Origin: Alphaproteobacteria bacterium
GTDB taxonomy: Bacteria; Myxococcota_A; UBA796; CAJQPC01
Direction of reading: 5' to 3'
NCBI GenBank assembly: GCA_020632795.1
Contig: JACKEV010000011.1
Span: 434,001-498,000, forward strand
Length of the DNA: 64,000 bases
Notes under the pieces: model-generated
Told to the model about the DNA's origin: nothing
Seen by the model: the letters and a program-made list of their open reading frames with translations, nothing else
The model's database searches: none
Shown here: in pieces, positions 16,671 through 25,322 of the stretch
Layout of the letters: every line of letters starts with the position of its first letter
Position numbering within the stretch: position 1 is the first letter of the stretch
Made by a program: the position numbers and the translations under genes

Positions 16671-19355
16671 ATGGCGAAAGCCCGCGCTGCCTCCCCTGGC
16701 CAGGAGTCCGTGGAACCGTCGGGCCCCGAGCCACCGCTGCCCGACCTCACGCTGCCGGACACGCTGAGCCCGGAGCACGCCCTGGCGCTGCAGGCCCCGA
16801 TGGGCAACAGCGCTCTGCTTGCGCGACTCCTGGGCCAGGCTGAGGCTGAGGCGGGACGCATCCAGCAGGCCGGCGGCGCGGAGCTGGCCCGGGTGGACCA
16901 GGCCGCCGCGAACGCGCAGGCGCGCGTGGAGGGCGCCTTTGCGCAGATCGATGTCCACCTGCAGGCACGGGATGAGGCGGCGCGAGGGGCGGTGCGCGCG
17001 CAGTTGGACGCAGGGCGCGGCCAGCTGGACGCGACCCGCGCCGCTCGCCTGGAGGTCCTCCACGTCCTGCTCCACGCCCACGGCCAGCGCGCCCAGAATG
17101 CCCCGGAGGTCAGCGCGCCCGCCGCCATCGCAGAGCAGCACGCCGCCCGCGCCTCGCAGCAGGTCGAGTCTTCGGCCACAGAGGCCGAGGCCGAGGCCAG
17201 CGCCGTCGCGCAGCGGTCCGAGGCCCCCGAAGCTGCCCAGCAGGTCGGCGCGCGGGTCGCCGCCGACCTGCGCGAGAAGGTCCCCGGCGTCCGGGCCGCC
17301 GCGGGTGAGCGCGCCCAGGCGCTCCAGGCCCGCCACACGCAGTCCGTCTCGCTGACCCTGCGCGCGCTCCACGACGCCGAGCCCGAGGCCGCTGAGGCTC
17401 TGGCCGACGCCGAGACACAGGCCGACCTTCACGAGGCCGGAGCCCAGGCCCTCGATGCTCTGGGCGCGTTCGACGACCTCTCGGCGGATCTACACGCGCA
17501 GCGCGCGCTCCTCCTCGACGCGCTGGACGCGGCGCATCAGGAGCGCCGGGAGACCTTGCAGCGGACCACCAGCCAGGGGGCCGAGGCGGCCCTGGCCATC
17601 GGCCAGCGGTCCGTAGCGGACACCACCGTCCTGGAGGTCGCCACCGGGGCGCTCCGGCACGCCGGAGACGCGACCATCGACTCGCTGCTCCTCCAGGGGG
17701 GCGACGCCGAGCGGGTCCTCTCCGTGGACCCTGCGAGCGCCCTCGACGCCCTCACCGCCGAGGTCGATGACGGGGTGGGCGCCCTCGAGGGCAACCTGGG
17801 CCAGCACCTCTCGGCCCTGCTGGCGCAGGATGCGGCCCGCGGCAGCGCCGTCCTGGACGCCGCCGATGCCCAGGCGGGCGCCGCGGTCGATGGACTGCTG
17901 GAGGGCGTGGGCGCCGCAAATGTGGCCTTCGATGCCGAGCTGGGGCCGGCGGTGGACGAGGCGGTCCAGGTGGCCATCGCGCCTGTGGCCAACGTCGGCG
18001 ATGTGGCCGAGCAGGCCTCGTCGGGGTGGGGCGCAGTCTGGAGCGGCGTCAAGGCGGGCCTGCGCAACGTGGTCACCGGCCTGCTGGTGCTCGCGACGCT
18101 CACCGCCGTGGTCGCGGCCATCGCCGTGCTGGTGCTGGGCGCCGAGCTGACCGTGGCGCTGCTGGTCACCTGCGCGGCCATCGCGGGCATGGGGCTGCTG
18201 CTCTTCGGCGTCGCCTCGTCCGCGGCCCAGCGGATGGAGGAGGACTGGGGGCTCCTGGGCGCGCTGTTCGTGGGTGTGCTCGACGCCTGCGGCGTCACGG
18301 GCGTCTACGAGGCCCTCACGGGCGACGACACCCACCGCGACGCCGCGCTCACCGCCGAGCAGCGTTGGGCCCGGGTGACCGAGTCGGTGTTCGACGTGGC
18401 GCTGCTGGTCCTGCTCCATGGAAGCAAGGGGCGGGGCGCGCGGGGCGCGGCTCCGCGAGGTGCGCAGGAGGCACCTCGCAGCGTGGAGATTCCCCATAGG
18501 GTCGATGGGGACGGGCTCAGCGTGGGTCGGAGCGCTGAAGGCGCGATGGTGCGGGGTGGGTTCGAGGTGGAGGCGCGGCGCCTCATGTCGGGCACCGCCG
18601 CCCTGGTCAACGACCTCATCCGCCGCATGGACTTCTCCAACCGGCCGATGTTCGTCGCCGAGATCCACGCTTGTTTCGAACGCGCCTACCTGGAGGAGTT
18701 CGTTCGCCTGCGCGAAGGTGGCGCCTCTCTGAAATCGGCGCAGCGGCAAGCGAAAGCGCACGCCAGAGCTACCGCACGAAGAATGGCCAAGGTCCGGGCC
18801 TCCGAGGCCGCGACCGCCCGGGCTCACGAGGATCTGGCGTCGGGCGAGGCCTTCAAGCAGCCCCCGTCTCCCGACGTGGTCGCTGCGATGGACGCCTACG
18901 CCTCTGGCAAGCGTGGAGCGACCGCGCGCACGATGGCCAGGGAGTTGGAGGGCAAACCGCACGACGAGGTCGCCAGCCGGCTGGATGCAGATGCAGCGGC
19001 TGGGCGCTGCACCAAGACCGCTGAGACGATCCAGGTCACGGGTGGAGGTCAGAAGCCCCATGAGGTCTACGTCTACCCGGACGGGACGGTCGTTCGGGTC
19101 AAGCCGGACGGCGACGGCCGCAGCACCGAGCCCATGTTCAGCGTGGAGGTGCTCCTGGACGGGGTCAAGCTGGCGAAGCGGCAGGGCGACGTCGCCTTCA
19201 AGCTGGACGCCGATGGCCGGCCTGTGCCCAAGGGATCAAAGGACAGTATGAACAATCCCTATGACCTGGGAACCAACGAGACCCAGCACACGGCCTGGGA
19301 GCAAGTGGTCCTCCAGGCCGGACACCGCCAGATGGCGCCGAGCGAAGGGAGCTGA
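16671..19355 (+). CDS. Large putative polymorphic / eCIS-type toxin
   Basis: 894 residues. A short N-terminal motif LQAPMGNSALLARLL (40-54) resembles the LQ...GNxAVxxLL segment common in DUF4157-linked, contractile-injection-system proteins. Residues ~55-455 are long Ala/Glu/Gln-rich helices, probably coiled coil. Two strong hydrophobic helices lie at about 467-515, followed by GVTGVYEALTGDD. From about nucleotide 18660 sampled GC drops from ~77% to ~60%, consistent with a swapped C-terminal domain. The last ~90 residues (HEVYVYPDGTVVRVKPDG, MNNPYDL, QVVLQAGH) form a compact domain I have seen in such proteins but cannot assign an activity. Two related genes downstream look like immunity proteins. 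Toxin function is inferred. Confidence 0.65.
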   Translation: MAKARAASPGQESVEPSGPEPPLPDLTLPDTLSPEHALALQAPMGNSALLARLLGQAEAEAGRIQQAGGAELARVDQAAANAQARVEGAFAQIDVHLQARDEAARGAVRAQLDAGRGQLDATRAARLEVLHVLLHAHGQRAQNAPEVSAPAAIAEQHAARASQQVESSATEAEAEASAVAQRSEAPEAAQQVGARVAADLREKVPGVRAAAGERAQALQARHTQSVSLTLRALHDAEPEAAEALADAETQADLHEAGAQALDALGAFDDLSADLHAQRALLLDALDAAHQERRETLQRTTSQGAEAALAIGQRSVADTTVLEVATGALRHAGDATIDSLLLQGGDAERVLSVDPASALDALTAEVDDGVGALEGNLGQHLSALLAQDAARGSAVLDAADAQAGAAVDGLLEGVGAANVAFDAELGPAVDEAVQVAIAPVANVGDVAEQASSGWGAVWSGVKAGLRNVVTGLLVLATLTAVVAAIAVLVLGAELTVALLVTCAAIAGMGLLLFGVASSAAQRMEEDWGLLGALFVGVLDACGVTGVYEALTGDDTHRDAALTAEQRWARVTESVFDVALLVLLHGSKGRGARGAAPRGAQEAPRSVEIPHRVDGDGLSVGRSAEGAMVRGGFEVEARRLMSGTAALVNDLIRRMDFSNRPMFVAEIHACFERAYLEEFVRLREGGASLKSAQRQAKAHARATARRMAKVRASEAATARAHEDLASGEAFKQPPSPDVVAAMDAYASGKRGATARTMARELEGKPHDEVASRLDADAAAGRCTKTAETIQVTGGGQKPHEVYVYPDGTVVRVKPDGDGRSTEPMFSVEVLLDGVKLAKRQGDVAFKLDADGRPVPKGSKDSMNNPYDLGTNETQHTAWEQVVLQAGHRQMAPSEGS

Positions 19356-19359
19356 TCGC

Positions 19360-20193
19360 ATGATCTACGAATCCATCACCCTCCGGCCCGCCCACGGCCG
19401 CTTCAACGCCGACGAAGTCGTCGCATGGCTGGCCTCTCAGCCGCATGTGCTCCTCGACGAGCCCGGGGCCCAGTGGGTCTTGTGCCTGAACGTCCGCGGC
19501 GTCCACGCCACGACTGAGTCCTATGAGCGTGACCCCGCCTGCGCGCGGGGCGACCTCTGTGTCACCGTCCAGGACTGGGGCCTGTGGATCGGCGGCATCA
19601 CCAGCCGGGAGCAGGACGCCCGGGGCCTGGAGTTTCTCCGCGCCATCCACCCCGAGGGAGGCTGGCGGGTCCATGCGGACGGTCAGGATCTCGGCCTCGT
19701 TTCCGACCCGGCCGCGCTCTTCCCGGACGACCTCCCTGACCCCACCACCTTCACGGACGACATGACCCTCCTGCCCGTCCTCTCGGGCGAGCGGGCGTTC
19801 TTGACCTTCGGCGCAGACGCGGCGGTGTACTTGGTGGTCCACTCCGAGGGTCAGTGGTGTCTGGTCACCCCTGACCGTGAGCTTCGCGGTGAGCTGACCC
19901 CCCCGTGCGCTGAAGCCTGGCGCGAAGCCACTGCGCTGGTCGACGAGGACGACCTTGCCCTTCCTGCAGACCTCACCCCACCAGAGACCCTGCTCCGCGT
20001 CGACCTGGAGTTGCCCGATGGGCGTTGGGATGAGGAGCGCTCGCTGCTGTACCAGCAGTCCACCCCGCCGCCGAGCGCGCGGGACGTCACCGCCCTGGGG
20101 TTGCGTCTGCGGGACGCGCTCCTCGGCTGGAGCAAAGGAGCAAAGGTCGAGGGGGTGGCGTGGGTGGAGGAGGTCGGCAGGCCTCAGCGCTGA
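19360..20193 (+). CDS. Putative immunity protein, family unknown
   Basis: 277 residues from the ATG at 19360, five bases after the toxin stop, with a GGGAG-like ribosome site. No signal peptide or membrane segment, so cytoplasmic. The central part contains an EQDARGLEFLRAIHPEGGW block, then DGQDLGLVSDPA and a C-terminal SARDVTALGLRLRDALLGW helix. All are repeated in the decayed copy downstream, which defines the family here. Position immediately behind a putative toxin and tandem duplication are typical of immunity genes. No domain is recognised, so the role rests on context. Confidence 0.65.
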   Translation: MIYESITLRPAHGRFNADEVVAWLASQPHVLLDEPGAQWVLCLNVRGVHATTESYERDPACARGDLCVTVQDWGLWIGGITSREQDARGLEFLRAIHPEGGWRVHADGQDLGLVSDPAALFPDDLPDPTTFTDDMTLLPVLSGERAFLTFGADAAVYLVVHSEGQWCLVTPDRELRGELTPPCAEAWREATALVDEDDLALPADLTPPETLLRVDLELPDGRWDEERSLLYQQSTPPPSARDVTALGLRLRDALLGWSKGAKVEGVAWVEEVGRPQR

Positions 20194-20212
20194 GCGACAG
20201 CACGAGAAACCC

Positions 20213-20958
20213 ATGAAATACGAATCCATGGCCTTCAAGCCTGCCCGGGGTGACCTCGACGAGGCTCGCGCGCTCTCCTGGCTGGAGTCCCAGGACCACG
20301 TCTACCGGGACCCCGTGCGGGACTGGTATGTGATCTGTTGGAGTCCCCGCTCGGCCTGGCTGGGCAGGCGCCATCTGGAGGAGAACCGCGCCTACGGGTA
20401 CACCTCCCTCATCGTCAGCTTTCACAAGGGGACCATGTGGCTCGGCGGCGACACCGACCGCGACCAGGACGCCCGCGCCCTGGAGTTCCTCCGCGCCATC
20501 CACCCCGAGGGCGGCTGGCTCGTCGACGCCAACGGACAGGACCTCGGTCTCGTCACCGACCCGGCCGTGTTCTCCCCGACAACCTCCCCGACCCTGCCAC
20601 CCTCAAGGATGATCTGACCTGGTGGCCCGTCTTCCGAGGCGAGCTGGCGACAGCGGGCTTCGGCGCACAAACCGGGGTTCGCCTCGCCATCCACTCCGAG
20701 TGCCAGTGGCGCTTCACGACCCCTGACCGCGAGCTGCGCGGCGCGCTGACCCCGGCCCCAACGAGACCCTCATGAACATCAACCTGGAGATGCCCGAGGA
20801 CCATGAGGACGAGGGGCGGTGGTGTCCAGTTCCAGCAGTCCGCCCCGCCGAGCGCGCGGGACGTCACCGCCCTGGGCTTGCGCCTGCGGGACGCGCTGCT
20901 TGGCTGGATCGCGGGGGAGGAGATCGAGGGGGTGGCGTGGGTGGAGCGGAGGGAATAG
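20213..20958 (+). pseudogene. Decayed paralogue of the putative immunity gene
   Basis: Starts MKYESMAFKPARGD and matches the 19360 protein through LEFLRAIHPEGGW and GQDLGLVTDPAV. A frameshift near 20570 moves the match (LPDPATLKDDLTWW, then TPDRELRGALTP) to another frame, which stops at 20775. About 25 residues of the paralogue are missing near 20760. The match resumes as INLEMPED in a third frame and shifts again near 20820 before SARDVTALGLRLRDALLGW and the TAG at 20956. At least two frameshifts and one internal deletion make it broken. Some shifts could be sequencing errors, as in the ribosomal block, but the deletion argues for real decay. Confidence 0.8.
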
Positions 20959-20977
20959 CGAACGGTGTTCGTTATTG
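20956..20977. repeat. Right copy of 22-bp direct repeat
   Basis: It differs from the left copy at one base. Like the left copy it begins with the TAG stop codon of the gene to its left, here the decayed immunity paralogue. It lies 11 bases before the stop of the convergent FG-GAP gene. Confidence 0.7.
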
Positions 20978-20988
20978 CAGGTTGCGAC

Positions 20989-22767
20989 TCAAAGTCCGGT
21001 CCAGGGGACGATGTAGACGTTGCCCGAGCCATCCGTAGCCGCCTCCGGGGCGCCCAGGATGAGGTCGTCCCACCCATCCCCCGTCAGATCCGGGGCGACG
21101 AGGATGGACCACCCCAGGTTCTCCCCGTCGACGGTGCCATAGAAGACCGTGTCGGCGTCAGCCACGGTGACGTCGCCCTCCACCGGGCCATGGTAGAGGT
21201 AGACTGCGCCCACCGCGTCGCCATAGTCGCCGTAGTCTGTGTACGGGGCACCGACGAGCCACTCGGCCAAGCCGTCGCCATTCAGATCGTGGAGGTCGGT
21301 CGTCAAACCCAGAAAGGTCTGCTCCTGCTCCCCATGCAGCTCCGCGACGAGGTGGTCCTCCCACGCGCTGCCCTGCTGAAACGGTCCTTGGAGGAGGTAG
21401 GCGGAGCCACCATATGTCACATCCCGACTGGAAACGATGGACCCTGCGCCGAGGTCCGGGTGGCCGTCTCCATCGAGGTCCCCTGTCGCCAGCGAGAAGG
21501 CGACGCCATGATCAACGCCGTCATTCGGCGGGGTGAGCTGGACCTCCGCGTCCTCCAGATCCTGCTCTCGCAGGAACGGCGCAAAGGCGACGTACAACGT
21601 GCCGCGCGCGTTGGCCGCGAACGGATCGGAGAGGACCACGTCCGGCAGCCCATCACCGTTGAAGTCCGTCGCGCCGAGCACCACCACCCCCGCGAGGGTT
21701 CCTCCGGAACCCATGATGGTCACGTCCGCATTCCCCGCCCCCTGGAAGCCCTCGATGGGGCCGTGGTAGAGGTAGGCGACCTCCTGCTCGTCCCCCGAAC
21801 CAACCCACAGATCCTCGATGCCGTCTCCATTCACATCTCCAGCCGGCTCCGGTGACCACCCCCAGGAGTCGAGCTGCTCATCCTCGTGGAAGAGGCGAGG
21901 AGCGTCGCTGATGTCGATGTACTCGTCCGCAAGGATGGACAAGGACCGGAGGTGAACCGTCGACCGGGCCTCGGGTCTGCTCATGAGGCCAACGGCGAGC
22001 TGGGGCAGGCCCTCGTCAACCTGGGGGCCGATGAGCGCGATCCCCGTCAGCTCGTAGTCGAACTCGTCCTGGTTGTACTCACCGGACGGATACAGCGCGA
22101 CGTAGGAATCCGATGGGTAGATCTCGTCTTCGTTGAAGGGTGCGCGGTAGTAGTAGACCCGCTTGTCCACCCGCCCAGCCGCGATGAAGCCATTCTGGGG
22201 GCTGCCCAGCTCCGCAGGGTAGGACTCCAGATACCAACCGAGCTGTGAGTCTCTCAGGGAGCCGTGGACCTTGATGGCGATGTCTCGGAGTCGGGGTTCC
22301 CGCCCCAATGCGCAGTCTCCGGGCAGATCATCACAGTTGTTGTCCAGCCCGTCATTGCAGATCTCCTCTGCCTCAGGGTTCACAGAAGAGAGGTCGTCGC
22401 GGCAGTCCCCCGCCTGCCAGGCGTAGCCCTCAGGGCGCAGGCAGGCTTCAAGAGAGTCGTCCAGGACGCCGTATCCATCACCATCGGCGTCAAGGTAGAA
22501 GACGGACATCAGGCCTTCGTCAATCAGCCCGTCGCAGTCCCCGTCGATGGCGTCGCATGTGGAATCATCTGCTCCTGGAAAGATCGCGGCGTCATAGTCA
22601 TTACAGTCCTGTCCGCCGTAGGGAGGACGCCAATGCCCGTCCTGATCGACGTCCATGGACCGGGCAAGGATCTCCTGATACTCCTCCCGAGAGGTCAGGC
22701 AGGACGTGAGCGCAAACAACGAGGCCATCAACGCAGAGAGCAGGACTACCTGAAGACGCCGTGTCAC
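20989..22767 (-). CDS. FG-GAP/MopE-type surface lipoprotein
   Basis: 592 residues from the GTG at 22767, which overlaps the TGA of the upstream gene (GTGA), so translation is probably coupled. The leader ends in an LTSC lipobox. Two MopE-like units (CDAIDGDCDGLIDEG and CNDGLDNNCDD) follow DVDQDGHW calcium-type loops. The rest is an FG-GAP / integrin-alpha-like propeller with repeated GDVNGDGIEDLWVG, TDFNGDGLPDVVL, GDLDGDGHPDLG and DLNGDGLAEWLVG blades. Such proteins sit on the outer surface and bind calcium. Sampled GC (~53-60%) is below the window norm, suggesting transfer. The substrate is unknown. Confidence 0.85.
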   Translation of the reverse strand: MTRRLQVVLLSALMASLFALTSCLTSREEYQEILARSMDVDQDGHWRPPYGGQDCNDYDAAIFPGADDSTCDAIDGDCDGLIDEGLMSVFYLDADGDGYGVLDDSLEACLRPEGYAWQAGDCRDDLSSVNPEAEEICNDGLDNNCDDLPGDCALGREPRLRDIAIKVHGSLRDSQLGWYLESYPAELGSPQNGFIAAGRVDKRVYYYRAPFNEDEIYPSDSYVALYPSGEYNQDEFDYELTGIALIGPQVDEGLPQLAVGLMSRPEARSTVHLRSLSILADEYIDISDAPRLFHEDEQLDSWGWSPEPAGDVNGDGIEDLWVGSGDEQEVAYLYHGPIEGFQGAGNADVTIMGSGGTLAGVVVLGATDFNGDGLPDVVLSDPFAANARGTLYVAFAPFLREQDLEDAEVQLTPPNDGVDHGVAFSLATGDLDGDGHPDLGAGSIVSSRDVTYGGSAYLLQGPFQQGSAWEDHLVAELHGEQEQTFLGLTTDLHDLNGDGLAEWLVGAPYTDYGDYGDAVGAVYLYHGPVEGDVTVADADTVFYGTVDGENLGWSILVAPDLTGDGWDDLILGAPEAATDGSGNVYIVPWTGL

Positions 22768-24290
22768 GAAGCATCGATCCTCAGAGAGTAGGTCTGCGAA
22801 CAGGCCGCGCCGCCCCAGCTGGTCGAATAGACCGCGATGGCCCACTCGTCGAAGGTGTCCCAGATGATCCAGTCATCGTCATAGGAGACGCGGAGGACCG
22901 TCGGCCCCACCCCTGAGGCGGAGTCATGGACCAGGTTGCCGTCCAGCTTCCACAAATCAACCGTGTAGCTTACTGGGGCGCTGACCGTCACCGTCACCGT
23001 GAAGTCGCCAGAGTCGATGAGTGGGATGTCCTCCGTCTCAAAACGGAACCAATCCTCGTCGGAGGCATTGTGAAGGTTCAGACTGGTGACCTCAAGCGTC
23101 GAACCGGTCCAGGGGAAGCTCGTGTCCACACCACCAAAGTTGTGATAGGTGGTGATGGTGTCGTTCGCCTCAAACTGATCCCAGCTGTCCTCATTGATCG
23201 ACCCGTCACAGTCGTTGTCCACCGCGTCGCACACCTCGGGCGCGCCGGTGTAGACCGAGGCGTCGGTGTCGTCGCAGTCGCCCTGGTTCTCGGTCTGGCC
23301 GTCGCCGTCGTCGTCGACGTTGCGGGGGTCGAGGACGTCCACCGACGCGACCGCGCTGGCCTCGTTGCCCTCCCCATCCCAGACGACCAGCTCGATGGTG
23401 TGCCGGCCCTCGACGAGCGAGGTGGTGAAGCGGGTCTCGCCGCTGGAGACCGGGCTGCCGGTGTAGAGCACCCCCTGGAGGCTGGAGGACCACTCCAGGA
23501 CCAGGTCCTCGGTGTCGGTGACATCGTCGGAGGCCGTGCCCACGAAGTCGATGGCGTCGGTCACCGTCCAGGTGCGGCTGCCGTTGGGCTGGATGATGGC
23601 CACCGTGGGCCGGCCGTCCTCCAGGACCTCGATGGTGACGCTGGCGTCGCTGTAGTTGCCGTCGTCGTCCTCCACCGTCAGGGTCAGGAGGTGGGTGCCC
23701 GGGGAGAGGCCCTCGAGGTCCGCGCCGAGGCCGCAGCTCCCGGTGGGGTTGCCCTCCCACAGGGGATCGACGTGGCGGGAGGAGCTGATGGTGGCCCAGA
23801 GGGTGTCGCAGGGCTGCTCGTCGTCGGTGGCCGAGCCGATGACCGTGACCACCTCGCCCTGGTTGAAGACCTCGCCGTCCTCAGGGTTGATCAGCGTGAC
23901 CGTCGGCGCGCCCACCACCTCACCGCCGTAGCCCACGTCCACCGTGATGGAGACGCTGTCGGACTCGCCGCCGTCGTCCGTGGCCGTCAGGGTGATGCCG
24001 TGGGTGCCGCCGGTGAGGGTGGTGACCGGGAAGTACACCAGCCCGTCGACGTCGGGGACGGAGTCGCCCAGGTCGCCGTCCACGCTGCTGCTCCAGCTCA
24101 CCGTCAGCGTGCTGGGATCCTGCTGGTTGTCCCGCGCGATGCCCTCGAACTCGATCAGCGTGCCCGGCTGGAAGGCCGAGCCGTCCTCCGGGGAGGTGAT
24201 GCTGACCGTTGGGGGGGTGTTGTAGACCCCGACGTTGTTGTCGGAGCAGGCGGCGGCGAGGCAGAGCGCGGACAGGGCGGCGAAACGCAT
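22764..24290 (-). CDS. Lipoprotein with Ig-like repeats and one MopE motif
   Basis: 508 residues from the ATG at 24290 with GGAGG upstream; lipobox LAAAC in MRFAALSALCLAAAC. Three Ig/cadherin-like domains begin with PPTVSITSPEDG, APTVTLINPEDG and RPTVAIIQPNG, each with a GxHxLTLTxxD-type strand. A MopE motif (CDAVDNDCDGSINED) sits at ~360-375, followed by a beta-rich C-terminal domain resembling a pre-peptidase-type fold. GC falls sharply downstream of the MopE motif (about 23,220), so the gene may be a chimera. Probably surface adhesin or scaffold; no enzymatic motif is visible. Confidence 0.8.
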   Translation of the reverse strand: MRFAALSALCLAAACSDNNVGVYNTPPTVSITSPEDGSAFQPGTLIEFEGIARDNQQDPSTLTVSWSSSVDGDLGDSVPDVDGLVYFPVTTLTGGTHGITLTATDDGGESDSVSITVDVGYGGEVVGAPTVTLINPEDGEVFNQGEVVTVIGSATDDEQPCDTLWATISSSRHVDPLWEGNPTGSCGLGADLEGLSPGTHLLTLTVEDDDGNYSDASVTIEVLEDGRPTVAIIQPNGSRTWTVTDAIDFVGTASDDVTDTEDLVLEWSSSLQGVLYTGSPVSSGETRFTTSLVEGRHTIELVVWDGEGNEASAVASVDVLDPRNVDDDGDGQTENQGDCDDTDASVYTGAPEVCDAVDNDCDGSINEDSWDQFEANDTITTYHNFGGVDTSFPWTGSTLEVTSLNLHNASDEDWFRFETEDIPLIDSGDFTVTVTVSAPVSYTVDLWKLDGNLVHDSASGVGPTVLRVSYDDDWIIWDTFDEWAIAVYSTSWGGAACSQTYSLRIDAS

Positions 24291-24392
24291 GAAGGCCTCC
24301 AGGGCGGGGTACGCTGAGCCGCCAAGTATACTCGGACGATGCGCCATCCGGACAGAAAACGGTCCGGAATCCGCGCAGCGTCGGGATCGTCG

Positions 24393-25250
24393 TCAGCGCC
24401 GACGGAACCGGGAGTTGGAGCGGGGCCCGCCCACACGGCGCCACGCGCGCGCGTCGGCGCCGACGCCCTCGTCGGGCTGCAGCGGGTCGACCTCGGTGAC
24501 CTTGCGCCCCCTGGGGCGAGCCAGCCAGTCCGCGACGGCCTGGAGGTGGCGCGCGCCGCCCGGCTCCAGCGGCGGCATGTGGGCCAGGTCGTCGAAGCGC
24601 CAGAGGATGGCGTCGTGGTGGTCCGCGAGCAGCCGCGCGCTGCGCAGGGACACCAGCGGATCGAGCAGGCCGTGGGTCACCAGGACCGGGCAGCTCAGGC
24701 GCCCCACCTTCAGCGGCCGGGCGAGGTCGCGGACGAGGCGGTTGGGCCAGGGGGTGATGCGGGCGAAGAGGGCCGCCGCGCGCTCGGGCTCGAGCTGGTC
24801 GAGGCCCGCCGCCAGGTAGTCCTCCAGGCGGAAGCGCAGCGGGCGGCCGGCCAGGAAGGCGGGCAGCCGCGGCAGCATGGAGCGCGCGCCCTGGGGGGTG
24901 GGCCGCATCCCCACCTCGCCGCAGGGGTGGGACGCCACGAGCACCGCCGCGTGGACCGGGGCCCGACCGGCGGCGCACTGGGCCAACAGACCCCCCATGC
25001 TGTGGCCGATGATCGCCGGACGCCCCAGCGCGGCGATCGCCTCGTTGACCGCGTCGAGCACCTCGGCCAGCCCCACGTCTGCGCCCGCGTCCGCGCCGTG
25101 CCCCGGCAGGGTCACCGCCCAGCTCTCCCACCCCCGCGCGGCGAGCAGCGCCTGGTCCCGCTCCCAGATCCAGGCGCCCAGCCCGATGCCGTGCAGCAGC
25201 AGCGCGGTCCCGGACACCGGGCCGTCCGGCACGACATGGTGGGCGGGCAT
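24393..25250 (-). CDS. Alpha/beta hydrolase
   Basis: 285 residues from the ATG at 25250. The open frame continues to 25418, but that extension passes through the left arm of a long hairpin and looks non-coding. LLLHGIGLGAWIW gives the oxyanion region, Ser in GHSMGGLL the nucleophile, GLLDPLVS the likely acid and FDDLAHMPPLEPGG the histidine. The C-terminus is an Arg-rich tail. No signal peptide, so cytoplasmic. The substrate is not deducible. No Shine-Dalgarno is evident for any start, so the start is uncertain. Confidence 0.75.
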   Translation of the reverse strand: MPAHHVVPDGPVSGTALLLHGIGLGAWIWERDQALLAARGWESWAVTLPGHGADAGADVGLAEVLDAVNEAIAALGRPAIIGHSMGGLLAQCAAGRAPVHAAVLVASHPCGEVGMRPTPQGARSMLPRLPAFLAGRPLRFRLEDYLAAGLDQLEPERAAALFARITPWPNRLVRDLARPLKVGRLSCPVLVTHGLLDPLVSLRSARLLADHHDAILWRFDDLAHMPPLEPGGARHLQAVADWLARPRGRKVTEVDPLQPDEGVGADARAWRRVGGPRSNSRFRRR

Positions 25251-25322
25251 CGCGGCGAGGGTGGTCAGCGGAACCTCCAGGGACCCAGGCCACCTAACAC
25301 CGCACCCGGTTAGAGGAGCGTC

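Noticed and set aside
16494..20977. LexA (SOS) boxes in the 22-bp repeats
   Set aside because: GAAC-N3-GTTC is reminiscent of LexA sites, but the spacer is shorter than known GAAC-N7-GTTC or CGAAC-N4-GTTCG forms, and both copies lie at gene 3' ends rather than at promoters.
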